The notes under the pieces are model-generated. The model searched no databases. It had not been told where the DNA came from and saw only the letters and a list, made by a program, of their open reading frames with translations. The position numbers were made by a program, and so were the translations under genes. Below are positions 8,827 to 17,677 of a stretch of 64,000 nt of DNA, piece after piece; the first letter of the stretch is position 1, and each line of letters starts with the position of its first letter. The DNA is from Salinibacterium sp. M195 (GTDB taxonomy: Bacteria; Actinomycetota; Actinomycetes; Actinomycetales; Microbacteriaceae). The stretch is taken from contig NZ_CP040814.1 of NCBI RefSeq assembly GCF_019443965.1, forward strand, positions 2,046,001 through 2,110,000, written 5' to 3'.

Positions 8827-10095
8827 GTGAATACGAACGCCACGCTTTCTCGGCGATTGAACACTGTCGATGCCATCATGATCGGTCTCGGATCGATGAT
8901 CGGTGCTGGAGTGTTTGCGGCATTCGTTCCGGCGGCTCAAGCCGCCGGTGCTGGCCTTCTGATTGGTCTGGGAATTGCCGCTGTAGTCGCGTGGTGCAAC
9001 GCGGCCGCGTCGGCTCAGCTTGCAGCCGTATTCCCGGTAGCCGGTGGCACGTACGCCTATGGCAGAGAGCAGCTAGGGCCGTGGTGGGGTTTCACTGCCG
9101 GCTGGTCTTTCTTAGTTGGCAAAACCGCCAGCTGTGCCGCCATGGCTCTCGTGTTCTCCGCCTACGTTGCGCCGGTTGGCTGGGAGAAACCCGTTGCCAT
9201 CATGGCCGTTGTCGCACTCACGGTCGTGAACCTACTCGGGGTCACCCGGACCGCGTTCGCCACAAAGATCGTCGTGGGGTTTGTTCTCATTGTTCTCGTT
9301 GGAGTCCTGGTCGTTTCCACAAGTTCGGCCGCGATGGGAACGCACCCGATTACGGTCTCTGGGGGATTTGACCTTTACGGCGTTCTTCAATCAGCCGGGA
9401 TTTTGTTCTTTGCGTTTGCGGGATACGCCCGAATCGCCACGTTAGGGGAGGAAGTCGTCGATCCTCGTCGGGTCATTCCTCGCGCCATAATGATCGCACT
9501 GGCGATTACGGCAGCGCTCTACCTTGCCGTGGGAATCGTTATGCTCGCGGTGTTAGGGGAAGACCGCCTCGCTCAGTCACCAGCACCGGTGGCTGAGCTA
9601 ATGGAGGCTGCAGGTTGGGGCTGGGCTTCCGGCGTTGTCTCAATTGCTGCCGGTGTCGCTTCGCTTGGCGCCCTGCTGGGGCTGATGGCCGGAATTGGAC
9701 GTACCACGCTGGCGATGGCTCGTAATAGTGATGTGCCGAGGTGGCTTAGCGCCGTGCATCCGAAGTTCGCGGTGCCGCATCGGGCCGAACTAGTTCTCGC
9801 CGCTGTGGTTATCGCGGTCGTGTCGATCGCCGATCTTCGTGGCGCGATCGCCTTCTCCTCGTTCGGTGTTTTGCTCTACTACTTTGTGGCGAATATAGCC
9901 GCGTTCACTCAGCCCTCAACTCAGCGACGCGTTCCGCGAGCTGTCAACGTACTCGGGGCCGGGGCCTGCCTGGTGCTCATCGCTACGGTTCCGTTAGTGG
10001 GTGTCGTGGCGGGCGTAATCATTGTGATCGTCGGGATTCCTGTGCGTTTGCTCTCGAACCGACAATGTGCCGCGCATCCGTGTCGTGGCGTTTAG
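8827..10095 (+). CDS. APC family amino acid permease
   Basis: Secondary transporter of the amino acid-polyamine-organocation superfamily, with about 12 transmembrane segments over 422 residues. The N-terminal GLGSMIGAGVFAAF (about 21-34) is the glycine-rich TM1 break that binds the substrate amino group. FFAFAGYARIATLGEEV near residue 195 is the conserved TM6 region. Cells use such carriers to import or exchange amino acids by proton or substrate coupling. It is a single gene with a leaderless-type start and no metabolic gene beside it that would reveal its substrate. Confidence 0.9.
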   Translation: MNTNATLSRRLNTVDAIMIGLGSMIGAGVFAAFVPAAQAAGAGLLIGLGIAAVVAWCNAAASAQLAAVFPVAGGTYAYGREQLGPWWGFTAGWSFLVGKTASCAAMALVFSAYVAPVGWEKPVAIMAVVALTVVNLLGVTRTAFATKIVVGFVLIVLVGVLVVSTSSAAMGTHPITVSGGFDLYGVLQSAGILFFAFAGYARIATLGEEVVDPRRVIPRAIMIALAITAALYLAVGIVMLAVLGEDRLAQSPAPVAELMEAAGWGWASGVVSIAAGVASLGALLGLMAGIGRTTLAMARNSDVPRWLSAVHPKFAVPHRAELVLAAVVIAVVSIADLRGAIAFSSFGVLLYYFVANIAAFTQPSTQRRVPRAVNVLGAGACLVLIATVPLVGVVAGVIIVIVGIPVRLLSNRQCAAHPCRGV

Positions 10096-10130
10096 GCTAG
10101 TTTTCTCTTAAGAAAGAGGTATTTGGATTC

Positions 10131-10850
10131 GTGATTCGCGTAATTAGCTACAACCTTCGCAAGAACAGAGCCGCCACCGAGTTGGCAGCTCTTGCCGAGA
10201 CCCCAGACCTCGATGCACTGTGCCTTCAAGAGGTAATCTCATCGGAACTTCCCCAGGAAATTGGTGATCTACACCTAGCCGACTCAACCAAGTACAACAG
10301 GCTCGGCCTCGCCGTCTACTATCGGCGTGAACGATACGAGCAGACTGCGAGCCAGTCATTCGAACTCAAGAAGTCGCTGCATGATCGGCTTTTCACTCCG
10401 ACAACCGAACGCCTAGTTGGCTCGCGCTTACTCGACCGAGACTCTGGGCACGAGCTCGTGCTGGCATCGTTCCACGCCGCACCGCTTACCGCACTCAACT
10501 CGTTGCGTCGTAATCAGATCAAGGCAGCGCACGAAATGCTTCAGACGCTGGGGACGGGCGCACCGATTCTCATGGTGGGCGACTACAACTACCCGCTGTT
10601 CAAAGACGGGCTATCTCAACGAGTAAAAAAGACCGGCTACGATCTTTCTCTCAGCGACCGAATGACCTATACCAACTACAAGTTCTTCCGTGGACACTTC
10701 GATTTTGTGACGTCACAGGGCTTCACGATCGAAGGCGTGGAGACACTCGCTCGCGGCTCGTCCGATCACTTGCCTATCCTTGTTACGGCTGCGTATGGCA
10801 CCGCCAACACGCATCATTCAACGATCTCGACCGAGCCGTTGGCGAGCTAA
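10131..10850 (+). CDS. Endonuclease/exonuclease/phosphatase family hydrolase
   Basis: Metal-dependent phosphohydrolase of the EEP superfamily (DNase I/ExoIII/sphingomyelinase fold), 239 residues and without a signal peptide. ISYNLRKN at 5-12 gives the first Asn, LCLQEV near 30 the metal-binding Glu, GDYNYP near 160 the Asp/Asn pair, and GSSDHLPIL near 212 the catalytic Asp-His. GTG at 10131 is preceded by AAGAAAGAGG. It converges on the SulP gene with 10 nt between stops. The fold is secure; whether it acts on DNA, lipid or nucleotide cannot be told. Confidence 0.88.
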   Translation: MIRVISYNLRKNRAATELAALAETPDLDALCLQEVISSELPQEIGDLHLADSTKYNRLGLAVYYRRERYEQTASQSFELKKSLHDRLFTPTTERLVGSRLLDRDSGHELVLASFHAAPLTALNSLRRNQIKAAHEMLQTLGTGAPILMVGDYNYPLFKDGLSQRVKKTGYDLSLSDRMTYTNYKFFRGHFDFVTSQGFTIEGVETLARGSSDHLPILVTAAYGTANTHHSTISTEPLAS

Positions 10851-10860
10851 ACTGCGCTAA

Positions 10861-12453
10861 TTAGCCTTCGCCACCGAGGTTTCCCGCGAGCCGCTCATGC
10901 ATGTACTTGCTAGCTTCGTTGAGTCCGACGAGAACAACGCGCTTTCCGTGGCGCTCATATTTAGTCGTAATTGCATCCAGCGCCGCAACGGTTGATGCAT
11001 CCCAGATGTGCGAGTTCGACATGTCAATGATCACTCTGTCGGGGTCATCGGCATACTCGAATTGGGTGGTCAAGTCATTGCTGGACGCGAAGAAGAGCTC
11101 GCCATTTACGCGGTAGTACGCCGTGGGTACGGTCTCATCTTCGGGAAGCGAGCGGTCAACGGTCGCAAAGTGGGCGACTCGGCGAGCGAAGGCAACCATG
11201 GCAACGATAACGCCCACAAGCACGCCGATTGCTAGGTTGTGAGTGGCCACGACGACAAGGACGGTCGCCACCATGACGGTGGTTTCACTCTTTGGCATGC
11301 GTTTGATAGTCGACCAACGCACGCTGTGCCAGTTGAAGGTTGAGACAGCAACGATGATCATTACCGCGACGAGGGCGGCCATCGGGATTACCGCGACGAT
11401 ATCGCCCAATACGACGACCAGTATGAGCAAGAAGATGCCGGCCAAGAACGTTGAAATCCGGGTGCGTGCACCAGATGCCTTGACGTTGATCATAGTTTGA
11501 CCAATCATGGCGCAGCCACCCATGCCACCGAACAGACCCGAGAGCACGTTCGCGACGCCCTGACCCCACGCCTCGCGCGTCTTGCGGGAGTGAGTGTCGG
11601 TGATGTCATCGACGAGTTTGGCCGTCAGCAGCGACTCGAGGAGGCCTACGAGGGCCATGGCGAGAGCGAACGGGCCAATGATTGACAGCGTGTCCCACGT
11701 CAATGGAACGTTCGGGATAAAGAGTTCAGGAAGGCTGCGGGGGAGTTCGCCCTGATCGCCGACGGTCGGTACCGCGATCGCCATCGTCACAGTCGCAATA
11801 GTTATCAACACGATCGCGACGAGCGGCGCGGGAATCACCTTAGTGAACCGCGGCATCAAGACCATAATGATGAGTCCGACTCCGACGAGGGGGTAAACCA
11901 ACCAGGGCACGTTGATCAGGTGGGGCAGTTGAGCGGTGAAGATCAGGATGGCAAGCGAGTTCACGAAGCCGAGCATGACGCTTCGGGGTATGAATCGCAT
12001 GAGCTTAGCTACTCCAAGCACGCCCATGACCACTTGAATCAGTCCACCGAGAATCACCGTGGCGATGAGGTAGTCCATACCGTACTCGCGGGCAACAGGG
12101 GCGATCACGAGAGCGATCGCACCGGTTGCTGCGGTAATCATTGCCGGTCGTCCGCCGAGGAACGCGATCGATACGGCCATGACGAACGAGGAAAACAGCC
12201 CGACTCGCGGGTCAACTCCGGCGATGATCGAGAACGAAATCGCCTCAGGAATCAATGCGAGCGCTACTACCAGCCCTGCCAACACTTCACGAGTAAGGAT
12301 GCGTGGCGTGCGGAGCGCCGTCAAGACTGACGGGTCAGCACGGTACCGATTAGGTCGGGGTGTTTGAGCGATAGCGATAATAATCTCCTGCGAAATGCGC
12401 CATTCAAGGGCGCGGTTTACTAAGTGTTTGAGGAGCCTAGGTGCGAAATCCAC
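10861..12453 (-). CDS. SulP/SLC26 anion transporter with STAS domain
   Basis: Inorganic anion transporter of the SulP family (sulfate, bicarbonate or similar anions). The hydrophobic core covers about residues 55-425 and begins with REVLAGLVVALALIPEAISF, the TM1 motif. The last ~90 residues form a cytoplasmic STAS domain with IDMSNSHIWDASTVAALD. The start is uncertain: GTG at 12453 lacks a ribosome binding site and adds about 40 unusual residues, whereas a good GGAGA stands shortly before ATT/ATC codons around 12370-12380. No carbonic anhydrase or sulfate-assimilation gene is adjacent, so the anion cannot be named. Confidence 0.9.
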   Translation of the reverse strand: MDFAPRLLKHLVNRALEWRISQEIIIAIAQTPRPNRYRADPSVLTALRTPRILTREVLAGLVVALALIPEAISFSIIAGVDPRVGLFSSFVMAVSIAFLGGRPAMITAATGAIALVIAPVAREYGMDYLIATVILGGLIQVVMGVLGVAKLMRFIPRSVMLGFVNSLAILIFTAQLPHLINVPWLVYPLVGVGLIIMVLMPRFTKVIPAPLVAIVLITIATVTMAIAVPTVGDQGELPRSLPELFIPNVPLTWDTLSIIGPFALAMALVGLLESLLTAKLVDDITDTHSRKTREAWGQGVANVLSGLFGGMGGCAMIGQTMINVKASGARTRISTFLAGIFLLILVVVLGDIVAVIPMAALVAVMIIVAVSTFNWHSVRWSTIKRMPKSETTVMVATVLVVVATHNLAIGVLVGVIVAMVAFARRVAHFATVDRSLPEDETVPTAYYRVNGELFFASSNDLTTQFEYADDPDRVIIDMSNSHIWDASTVAALDAITTKYERHGKRVVLVGLNEASKYMHERLAGNLGGEG

Positions 12454-12635
12454 ACGGCAGAACGCCAGCGACGTTGCCGGCTAGCGACCAGGGATAGCCT
12501 GGCTAGACAAGAGCGGACAACAGTGAGGTGTGTCTGGGTCCTCTAACACGATAGCGGATCGCGTACATTCGCGGGTTACTCACAGGCAGCTAGCCGCTCC
12601 GCGGAGTATAGGTACTGTCGACCGAATCGAAGAAC

Positions 12636-14336
12636 TTAAAACAATCGGTTTCGATTCAGGGTGCCTGCGAAGAGAGCGTGAGCGAGCGGAAGACCCGAAG
12701 CAATTACCAGCATTAGACCCAGAGTCGGATCTGTCTGCCGTAGGAGGATTCCGCCGATGAGCATTCCGGTGAAGAGCACAGCGGACAGCACGCGTCTCGT
12801 GAGTTGTTCGATCACGCGTAGTCGCTTATCCGCTCCCGGCGTCTCAACCGCGAGTTGACCGCGTTGCATCAGCGTGGCAATGCTTTCGAGCTGCTGTGGC
12901 AGGCGCAACAACAGTCCGGCTGAGGACAGCGCCTGTTTCGCGAATTCTTTCGCCGTGCCGCCGCCCTCATCGACGGCAAGTCGTTTGGCGAACGGTTCGA
13001 TTGCTGTCCAGACGTTATAGGCGGCATTCAAATTGCTGGCCACGCCTGAGGTAACTGAGACGGCTCGGATGATCAGCAGAAAGTTTTCGGGAAGTTGGAA
13101 AGGCATGGTGCGCATCACGTCGCCGAACTCGTTGCCGAATTCCCTGAACTCTTCGGGGTCCACTCTTTGGAGCTCAGTGAAGCCCATTCCGCCGAAACGG
13201 TCAAAAAGCTCTCCCATGGCACGTTCGAGCGGCGCAGTTTCAGCAGTCCGAAGGAGGATTCCCATATCTCGTACGCTCGAGACCAAACCTGGGGCATCGC
13301 GGGCGGCTGCGGCAATGATGAGTCGCTGCAATCCTCGACTGAGGTTTTCTGGAACCTCACCCATCATCCCGAAGTCGATGAATGTGAGCGTCCAGTCGGG
13401 CGTTGAGGTGTCGGCGCGTTCAGGATCTGCTGGCGTAACGAAAATGTTTCCGGGATGGGGATCGGCGTGAAAGAAGCGGTGAATGAATAGTTGTTCGAAC
13501 ATCGCGCGCGAAAGCTCGTCCGCAACCTCGGCGGGGTCGATTCCCGCTGCCTCGAGCCGGGAGAGGTCATTTATCTTTATTGCCGTGGCGTCAGCGAGAG
13601 TGAGAACTCTTCGCGAGGAACGCTCCCAGACGACTTCTGGCGCTTCGATTCTTGCGTCATTGACGAAGTTTTCAGCGAAGCGCTCCGCGTTGCTTCCCTC
13701 ATTGAGGTAGTCGATCTCGCGCAAGCTGATGACCGCGAATTCTTCTAGGAGCGCCGGAAGATCTACTCGCCGCGAAATGAATCTCACGCGACTAAGCCAG
13801 CGGGCGACTCTGCGCAGCGCTGAGAGATCGACCTCAATAATCTCGGCGATTCCCGGTCGCTGCACCTTGACAACGACATCCGCGAACCCCACATCATTCG
13901 CGTCAGCGGAGAGAAGCCGAGCACGGTGCACTTGGCCAAAGGACGCGGCAGCTATCGGCGCTGTATCGAAAAACTCGAAAGCACGCTCAAGGGGGAGCCC
14001 AAGTTCGCGCTCGGCACTGTCACGGATATGGGCGAAGTCAACGGCAGGCACTTCGTCCTGCAGCCCCTCGAGTTCGCGAGTGATCTCCTTGGGCAGAACG
14101 TCAAGCCGCGAAGACATAAACTGTCCCACTTTGATCATGAGACCGCCGAGGTCGACCGCAAGGGTATGGAAATTGCGGGCTATCCGGGCGGCACGAGTGA
14201 GGCGCCGCCGCGCTGCGACGCGTTCGAGGCCGAAACGCGGCAGAACGAGTTCGAACCACCACTCAAGAATCATGTACCGGGCAGCGAAGCGCAATATCCG
14301 TCGATAGCGGGCGCGCAGCTGTCTAGAGTCGGTCAT
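12636..14336 (-). CDS. AarF/ABC1/UbiB family protein kinase-like
   Basis: Atypical kinase-like protein of the ABC1/ADCK/UbiB family, linked to isoprenoid quinone and membrane lipid homeostasis. The family KxGQ motif lies at about residues 69-72 (MIKVGQF), the Ala-rich nucleotide loop AAASFGQVHRA at about 130-140, the VVKVQRPG lysine near 157, the catalytic HADPHPGNIFV near 290 and the metal-binding DFG near 321. Two hydrophobic helices near the C terminus suggest membrane anchoring. ATG at 14336 is used; GGGAGA is just upstream. It follows the PadR gene by 36 nt in the same direction, so it is the likely target of that regulator. Confidence 0.9.
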   Translation of the reverse strand: MTDSRQLRARYRRILRFAARYMILEWWFELVLPRFGLERVAARRRLTRAARIARNFHTLAVDLGGLMIKVGQFMSSRLDVLPKEITRELEGLQDEVPAVDFAHIRDSAERELGLPLERAFEFFDTAPIAAASFGQVHRARLLSADANDVGFADVVVKVQRPGIAEIIEVDLSALRRVARWLSRVRFISRRVDLPALLEEFAVISLREIDYLNEGSNAERFAENFVNDARIEAPEVVWERSSRRVLTLADATAIKINDLSRLEAAGIDPAEVADELSRAMFEQLFIHRFFHADPHPGNIFVTPADPERADTSTPDWTLTFIDFGMMGEVPENLSRGLQRLIIAAAARDAPGLVSSVRDMGILLRTAETAPLERAMGELFDRFGGMGFTELQRVDPEEFREFGNEFGDVMRTMPFQLPENFLLIIRAVSVTSGVASNLNAAYNVWTAIEPFAKRLAVDEGGGTAKEFAKQALSSAGLLLRLPQQLESIATLMQRGQLAVETPGADKRLRVIEQLTRRVLSAVLFTGMLIGGILLRQTDPTLGLMLVIASGLPLAHALFAGTLNRNRLF

Positions 14337-14372
14337 CAATTCTCCCTGGTGCCACCGAGCGGCGCCGTCTGA

Positions 14373-14939
14373 TCAGTCTTGGGCGAGGATTGCGTAAAGC
14401 TTACGACGAGCATCATCGACAATTGTGATCGCCTCATCGACCTGCTCAGCGGTGCCGTTGCGCATGATGGGGATCACTGCTTCTGCGAGTTTCGCTGCGG
14501 CATGGGGGAGCGCAGTTGGGCGAGACGAATCGCGTGACTCAGAGTTATGCCACGGCGCCGGACGGCTTGACTTCACCTCTTCGTGCCCTTTTTCAGTGAT
14601 TGTGTAGGTCTTTTTCCCGTCAGCTTCGTGCGATTCGATGAGGCCCTCATCTGCGAGCAGCTGAAGCGTGGGATAAACCGAGCCAGGGCTTGGTTTCCAG
14701 GACCCGTTGCTTCGCTTCTCGATTTCGCGAATGATCTGGTAGCCGTGCATTGACTGTTCAGCCAACAAACTAAGAATTGCGACGCGTACATCGCCACGGC
14801 CCATCCGAGGCGCTACTCGCCGGTCGAATTCTGAACGCACGTTGTCAAAGGCCTCCCAGAGGCCTTGGCCTGCGTGGTCGAATGCGTCTGCGAACGGGCG
14901 GCGAGAGTTGCGGCCACCGGTTCCGAATGAATTGTTCAT
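14373..14939 (-). CDS. PadR family transcriptional regulator
   Basis: Winged-helix repressor of the PadR family, 188 residues. The DNA-binding domain lies at about 48-122, with LLAEQSMHGYQIIREIEKRS as the helix-turn-helix region and PSPGSVYPTLQLLADEGLIE as the recognition helix and wing. The C-terminal third is Ser/Pro-rich and then helical, suited to dimerisation. ATG has a strong GGAGG. An AACGAT/ATCGTT palindrome lies 52-65 nt upstream and is the natural candidate operator. The gene precedes the AarF-like kinase, so PadR probably represses both. The inducer is unknown. Confidence 0.92.
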   Translation of the reverse strand: MNNSFGTGGRNSRRPFADAFDHAGQGLWEAFDNVRSEFDRRVAPRMGRGDVRVAILSLLAEQSMHGYQIIREIEKRSNGSWKPSPGSVYPTLQLLADEGLIESHEADGKKTYTITEKGHEEVKSSRPAPWHNSESRDSSRPTALPHAAAKLAEAVIPIMRNGTAEQVDEAITIVDDARRKLYAILAQD

Positions 14940-14990
14940 GTTGATCCTCCACTCCGTGGATGCGGGGCACGAACGGCCTCGCCGATACTC

Positions 14991-15004
14991 AACGATACAT
15001 CGTT
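14991..15004. promoter_or_regulatory. Palindromic operator candidate of padR-aarF operon
   Basis: AACGAT-AC-ATCGTT, a perfect inverted repeat with 6-nt arms, lies upstream of the padR start. A second GATAC copy sits just beside it. Position and symmetry fit autoregulation by the PadR protein. Confidence 0.5.
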
Positions 15005-15088
15005 AATCTGAGAAGCGTCGCCGGATTCAGGGAACTAACATTTAGGGAAGATGTCGCGTTTCCTCAACCAACGCCGACTTTTGCGCAC

Positions 15089-15130
15089 AAAAAAAGGCCG
15101 ACAACCAGATAAATCTGGCCGCCGACCTTT
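15089..15130 (-). terminator. Intrinsic terminator downstream of tRNA-Leu
   Basis: On the minus strand a 17-bp stem (15093-15109 with 15114-15130, several G-U pairs) closes a TTTA tetraloop and is followed by seven Ts. It lies 39 nt after the 3' end of the tRNA gene and would end that transcript. The A-rich foot also makes it partly bidirectional. Confidence 0.85.
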
Positions 15131-15168
15131 CTTTCAATCACTGATTCGATAGTCCGAATCATTCGCTG

Positions 15169-15252
15169 TGCGCGAAGGGGGACTTGAACCCCCACGCCCT
15201 TACGGGCACTAGCACCTCAAGCTAGCGCGTCTACCAATTCCGCCATCCGCGC
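15169..15252 (-). tRNA. tRNA-Leu (anticodon GAG)
   Basis: Class II tRNA of 84 nt. The acceptor arms GCGCGGA and TTCGCGC pair over 7 bp with one G-U pair. The anticodon stem CTAGC/GCTAG closes the loop TTGAGGT, giving GAG, which reads CUC/CUU leucine codons. A variable arm (GTGCCCGTAAGGGCGT) and a T arm with GTTCAAGTC follow. The 3' CCA is not encoded and must be added after transcription. Confidence 0.95.
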
Positions 15253-15392
15253 GCATCTGCGGCGCTACAAGAGCACCGCCGAGATAAGAGAATAGCATCC
15301 TTTTTGAACGACGAATGACGACTCCAATCGCTGACGCGGCGCGCGTGCTTTCGGCTATACCGTGGCGTGCAGATTTTTCCCGGTCAGACGGC

Positions 15393-15398
15393 TAGCGT
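15393..15398 (+). promoter_or_regulatory. Probable -10 box of leaderless promoter (M20 peptidase)
   Basis: TAGCGT ends 6 nt before the ATG at 15405, with no ribosome binding site between. Confidence 0.4.
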
Positions 15399-15404
15399 GG
15401 CCAT

Positions 15405-16736
15405 ATGACTTCTGAGCTTCCTCTCGAGCGCACCGCTCAAATCGCGCAAGATCTCATTCGCTTCGACACCTCGAACTACGGAGAGGGTCGATCGAATGGA
15501 GAGACAGTGGCGGCCGAATATCTTGGCGCGCTTCTAGAAGAGATGGGACTAACCACTCGGTACTTCGATGCCGCAACAGGCCGCACGACCGTTGTAGCCC
15601 GCGTCGAGGGTAGTTACGACACCGAGTCGTCGGCTCCGCACGCACAAGAGCGCCCGGCGCTGATCCTGCACGGTCACACCGATGTGGTTCCCGCAGACCC
15701 CAAGAACTGGTCAGTCGACCCGTTTGGTGGAGAGATTCGGGACGGCCTTCTCTGGGGCCGCGGTGCCGTCGACATGAAAAACATGGACGCCATGATCATC
15801 ACCGCGCTTGGTGACATTCTGGGCGCTGGCAAACTTCCGGCGCGCGACCTGATCATCGCGTTCTTCTCTGACGAAGAAAACGGCGGAGAGTTCGGCTCAC
15901 ACTTCATGGTTGACCATCACGCAGATGTTTTTGACGGTGCTACTGAAGCCATCAGCGAAGTAGGCGGATATTCTGTCGACCTCCAAGGACAGCGGGCATA
16001 CTTGCTGCAAACCGGCGAGAAAGCACTTGTATGGATCAAGCTAACTGCGCGCGGCATGGCCGCCCACGGCTCTCGAGTAATCAGCAACAACGCCGTCACC
16101 AAACTCGCTGAGGCAGTCGCAGTCCTCGGCCGCCAGGAATGGCCAGTTCGACTCACCGATACAACGACGTTGCTGATTTCTGAACTATCGCGAATCCTCA
16201 ACATCGACCCAGAAGAGGTCGGCCCCGACCAGCTGATTCTTGCCACAGGAACCGCTTCGGGGTTTTTGCAGGCGACGCTGCGCACTACGAGCAACCCGAC
16301 ACTGCTCAACGCCGGCTACAAGCACAACGTAATCCCTGACTTCGCCGAGGCGCTCATCGACATCCGCACTCTTCCGGGGGAAGAGGATGACGTGCTCGCC
16401 CAAGTGCGTGCACTACTTCCCGATGAGATTGAGATCGAGATCATGCACCGCGATATTGGGCTTGAGACTAGTTTCGATGGTCCGCTAGTCGACGCGATGA
16501 TTGCCAGCCTCGGTGTTTTCGATCCGGGTGCACCCGTTTTGCCGTACCTGATGTCTGGCGGCACCGACAACAAGGCTCTCAAGCGGCTCGACATCACAGG
16601 GTATGGCTTTGCGCCTCTCCAACTGCCCCCGGAGATCGACTTTCCTGGCATGTTCCACGGTGTTGACGAACGAGTACCGCTTGACGCACTAGTCTTTGGC
16701 AGGCAGGTCCTGGGAGACCTGCTTATCAAGTACTAG
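15405..16736 (+). CDS. M20 family metallopeptidase/deacylase
   Basis: Zinc-dependent hydrolase of peptidase family M20 (dipeptidase, ArgE, DapE and aminoacylase relatives), 443 residues. Metal ligands and base are visible: ILHGHTDVVPA (His91, Asp93), GRGAVDMKN (Asp123), SDEENGGE (Glu157/158) and the late MFHGVDERVP histidine. A lid/dimerisation domain occupies roughly residues 195-330. No lysine or arginine synthesis genes are adjacent, so it is more likely a general dipeptidase than DapE. It lies 24 nt before uppP on the same strand. Confidence 0.92.
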   Translation: MTSELPLERTAQIAQDLIRFDTSNYGEGRSNGETVAAEYLGALLEEMGLTTRYFDAATGRTTVVARVEGSYDTESSAPHAQERPALILHGHTDVVPADPKNWSVDPFGGEIRDGLLWGRGAVDMKNMDAMIITALGDILGAGKLPARDLIIAFFSDEENGGEFGSHFMVDHHADVFDGATEAISEVGGYSVDLQGQRAYLLQTGEKALVWIKLTARGMAAHGSRVISNNAVTKLAEAVAVLGRQEWPVRLTDTTTLLISELSRILNIDPEEVGPDQLILATGTASGFLQATLRTTSNPTLLNAGYKHNVIPDFAEALIDIRTLPGEEDDVLAQVRALLPDEIEIEIMHRDIGLETSFDGPLVDAMIASLGVFDPGAPVLPYLMSGGTDNKALKRLDITGYGFAPLQLPPEIDFPGMFHGVDERVPLDALVFGRQVLGDLLIKY

Positions 16737-16760
16737 TTTTCTTCTGATCGGGAGCATCGC

Positions 16761-17612
16761 ATGGGCTTTATTGAGGCCATTATTCTTGGGCTTGTTCAGG
16801 GGCTCACCGAGTTTCTTCCCATATCGTCGAGCGCACACTTGCGCATCATGGGCGAATTTTTGCCCTCCGCAAGTGACCCAGGGGCGACATTCACGGCAAT
16901 CACCCAGTTGGGCACAGAACTCGCCGTCATTCTTTACTTCCGCAAAGACATTGCCCGCATTCTGAGCCGTTGGTTTCAGCAGTTTCGCCGGTCGAGCGGT
17001 TCCCACCAAGAAGTAGTCGATAAGAACCACCCAGACGTCCGGCTCGGCTGGCTCGTTATCATCGGCACGGTGCCTATCGTCCTCGTCGGTTACTTCGCCC
17101 AGGAGTACATTCGTTCAACCTTTCGCTCGCTGTGGCTGGTCGCGACGGTCTTGATCGTGTTCGGCATTATCTTGGGGATCGCCGATTACTGGGGAAAGCG
17201 CACGCGAGCACTCGACGACATGAAGTACAACCACGGCATCACGATCGGTCTCGCACAGGTGCTCGCGCTCGTTCCTGGTGTTTCCCGGTCTGGCTCGACA
17301 ATGACAGCGGGCCTCGCGCTCGGCTACACGCGCCCCGCCGCTGCGCGATTCGGATTTCTCCTCGCGATCCCTGCCGTCTTCGGCAGCGGACTCTACGAAC
17401 TCGTCCATAGCTTTGGCGAACCAATACAGGTCTTCACCTACGCCGAAACTGCTGCTGCCACCGTGGTCGCATTCGTCGTTGGATACTTCGTGATCGCTGC
17501 CCTCATGCGGTACATCGAAAAACGATCGTTCTTGCCATTCGTGATCTATCGCGTGCTGCTGGGCGTAGCACTTTACGTATTGCTATCGCTCAACGTAATC
17601 CAGCCTATCTAG
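16761..17612 (+). CDS. uppP: Undecaprenyl-diphosphatase UppP/BacA
   Basis: Integral membrane enzyme that dephosphorylates undecaprenyl diphosphate to recycle the lipid carrier for peptidoglycan; excess gives bacitracin resistance. QGLTEFLPISSSAHL near residues 14-28 holds the catalytic Glu and the conserved Ser/His, and PGVSRSGSTMTAGL near 172-185 holds the second motif with the essential Arg. The length of 283 residues and about eight transmembrane segments match the family. GATCGGGAGC is upstream of the ATG. It may be co-transcribed with the M20 gene. Confidence 0.97.
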   Translation: MGFIEAIILGLVQGLTEFLPISSSAHLRIMGEFLPSASDPGATFTAITQLGTELAVILYFRKDIARILSRWFQQFRRSSGSHQEVVDKNHPDVRLGWLVIIGTVPIVLVGYFAQEYIRSTFRSLWLVATVLIVFGIILGIADYWGKRTRALDDMKYNHGITIGLAQVLALVPGVSRSGSTMTAGLALGYTRPAAARFGFLLAIPAVFGSGLYELVHSFGEPIQVFTYAETAAATVVAFVVGYFVIAALMRYIEKRSFLPFVIYRVLLGVALYVLLSLNVIQPI

Positions 17613-17677
17613 GCGTAGCGGCGAGATACTGCCGCAACATAAGAGCGCTTGTGCGCGTCCTGAGGCGTCGAGCGCCC

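Noticed and set aside
17621..17638. Terminator between uppP and PAC2 genes
   Set aside because: GCGGC...GCCGC gives only a 5-bp stem without a T run.
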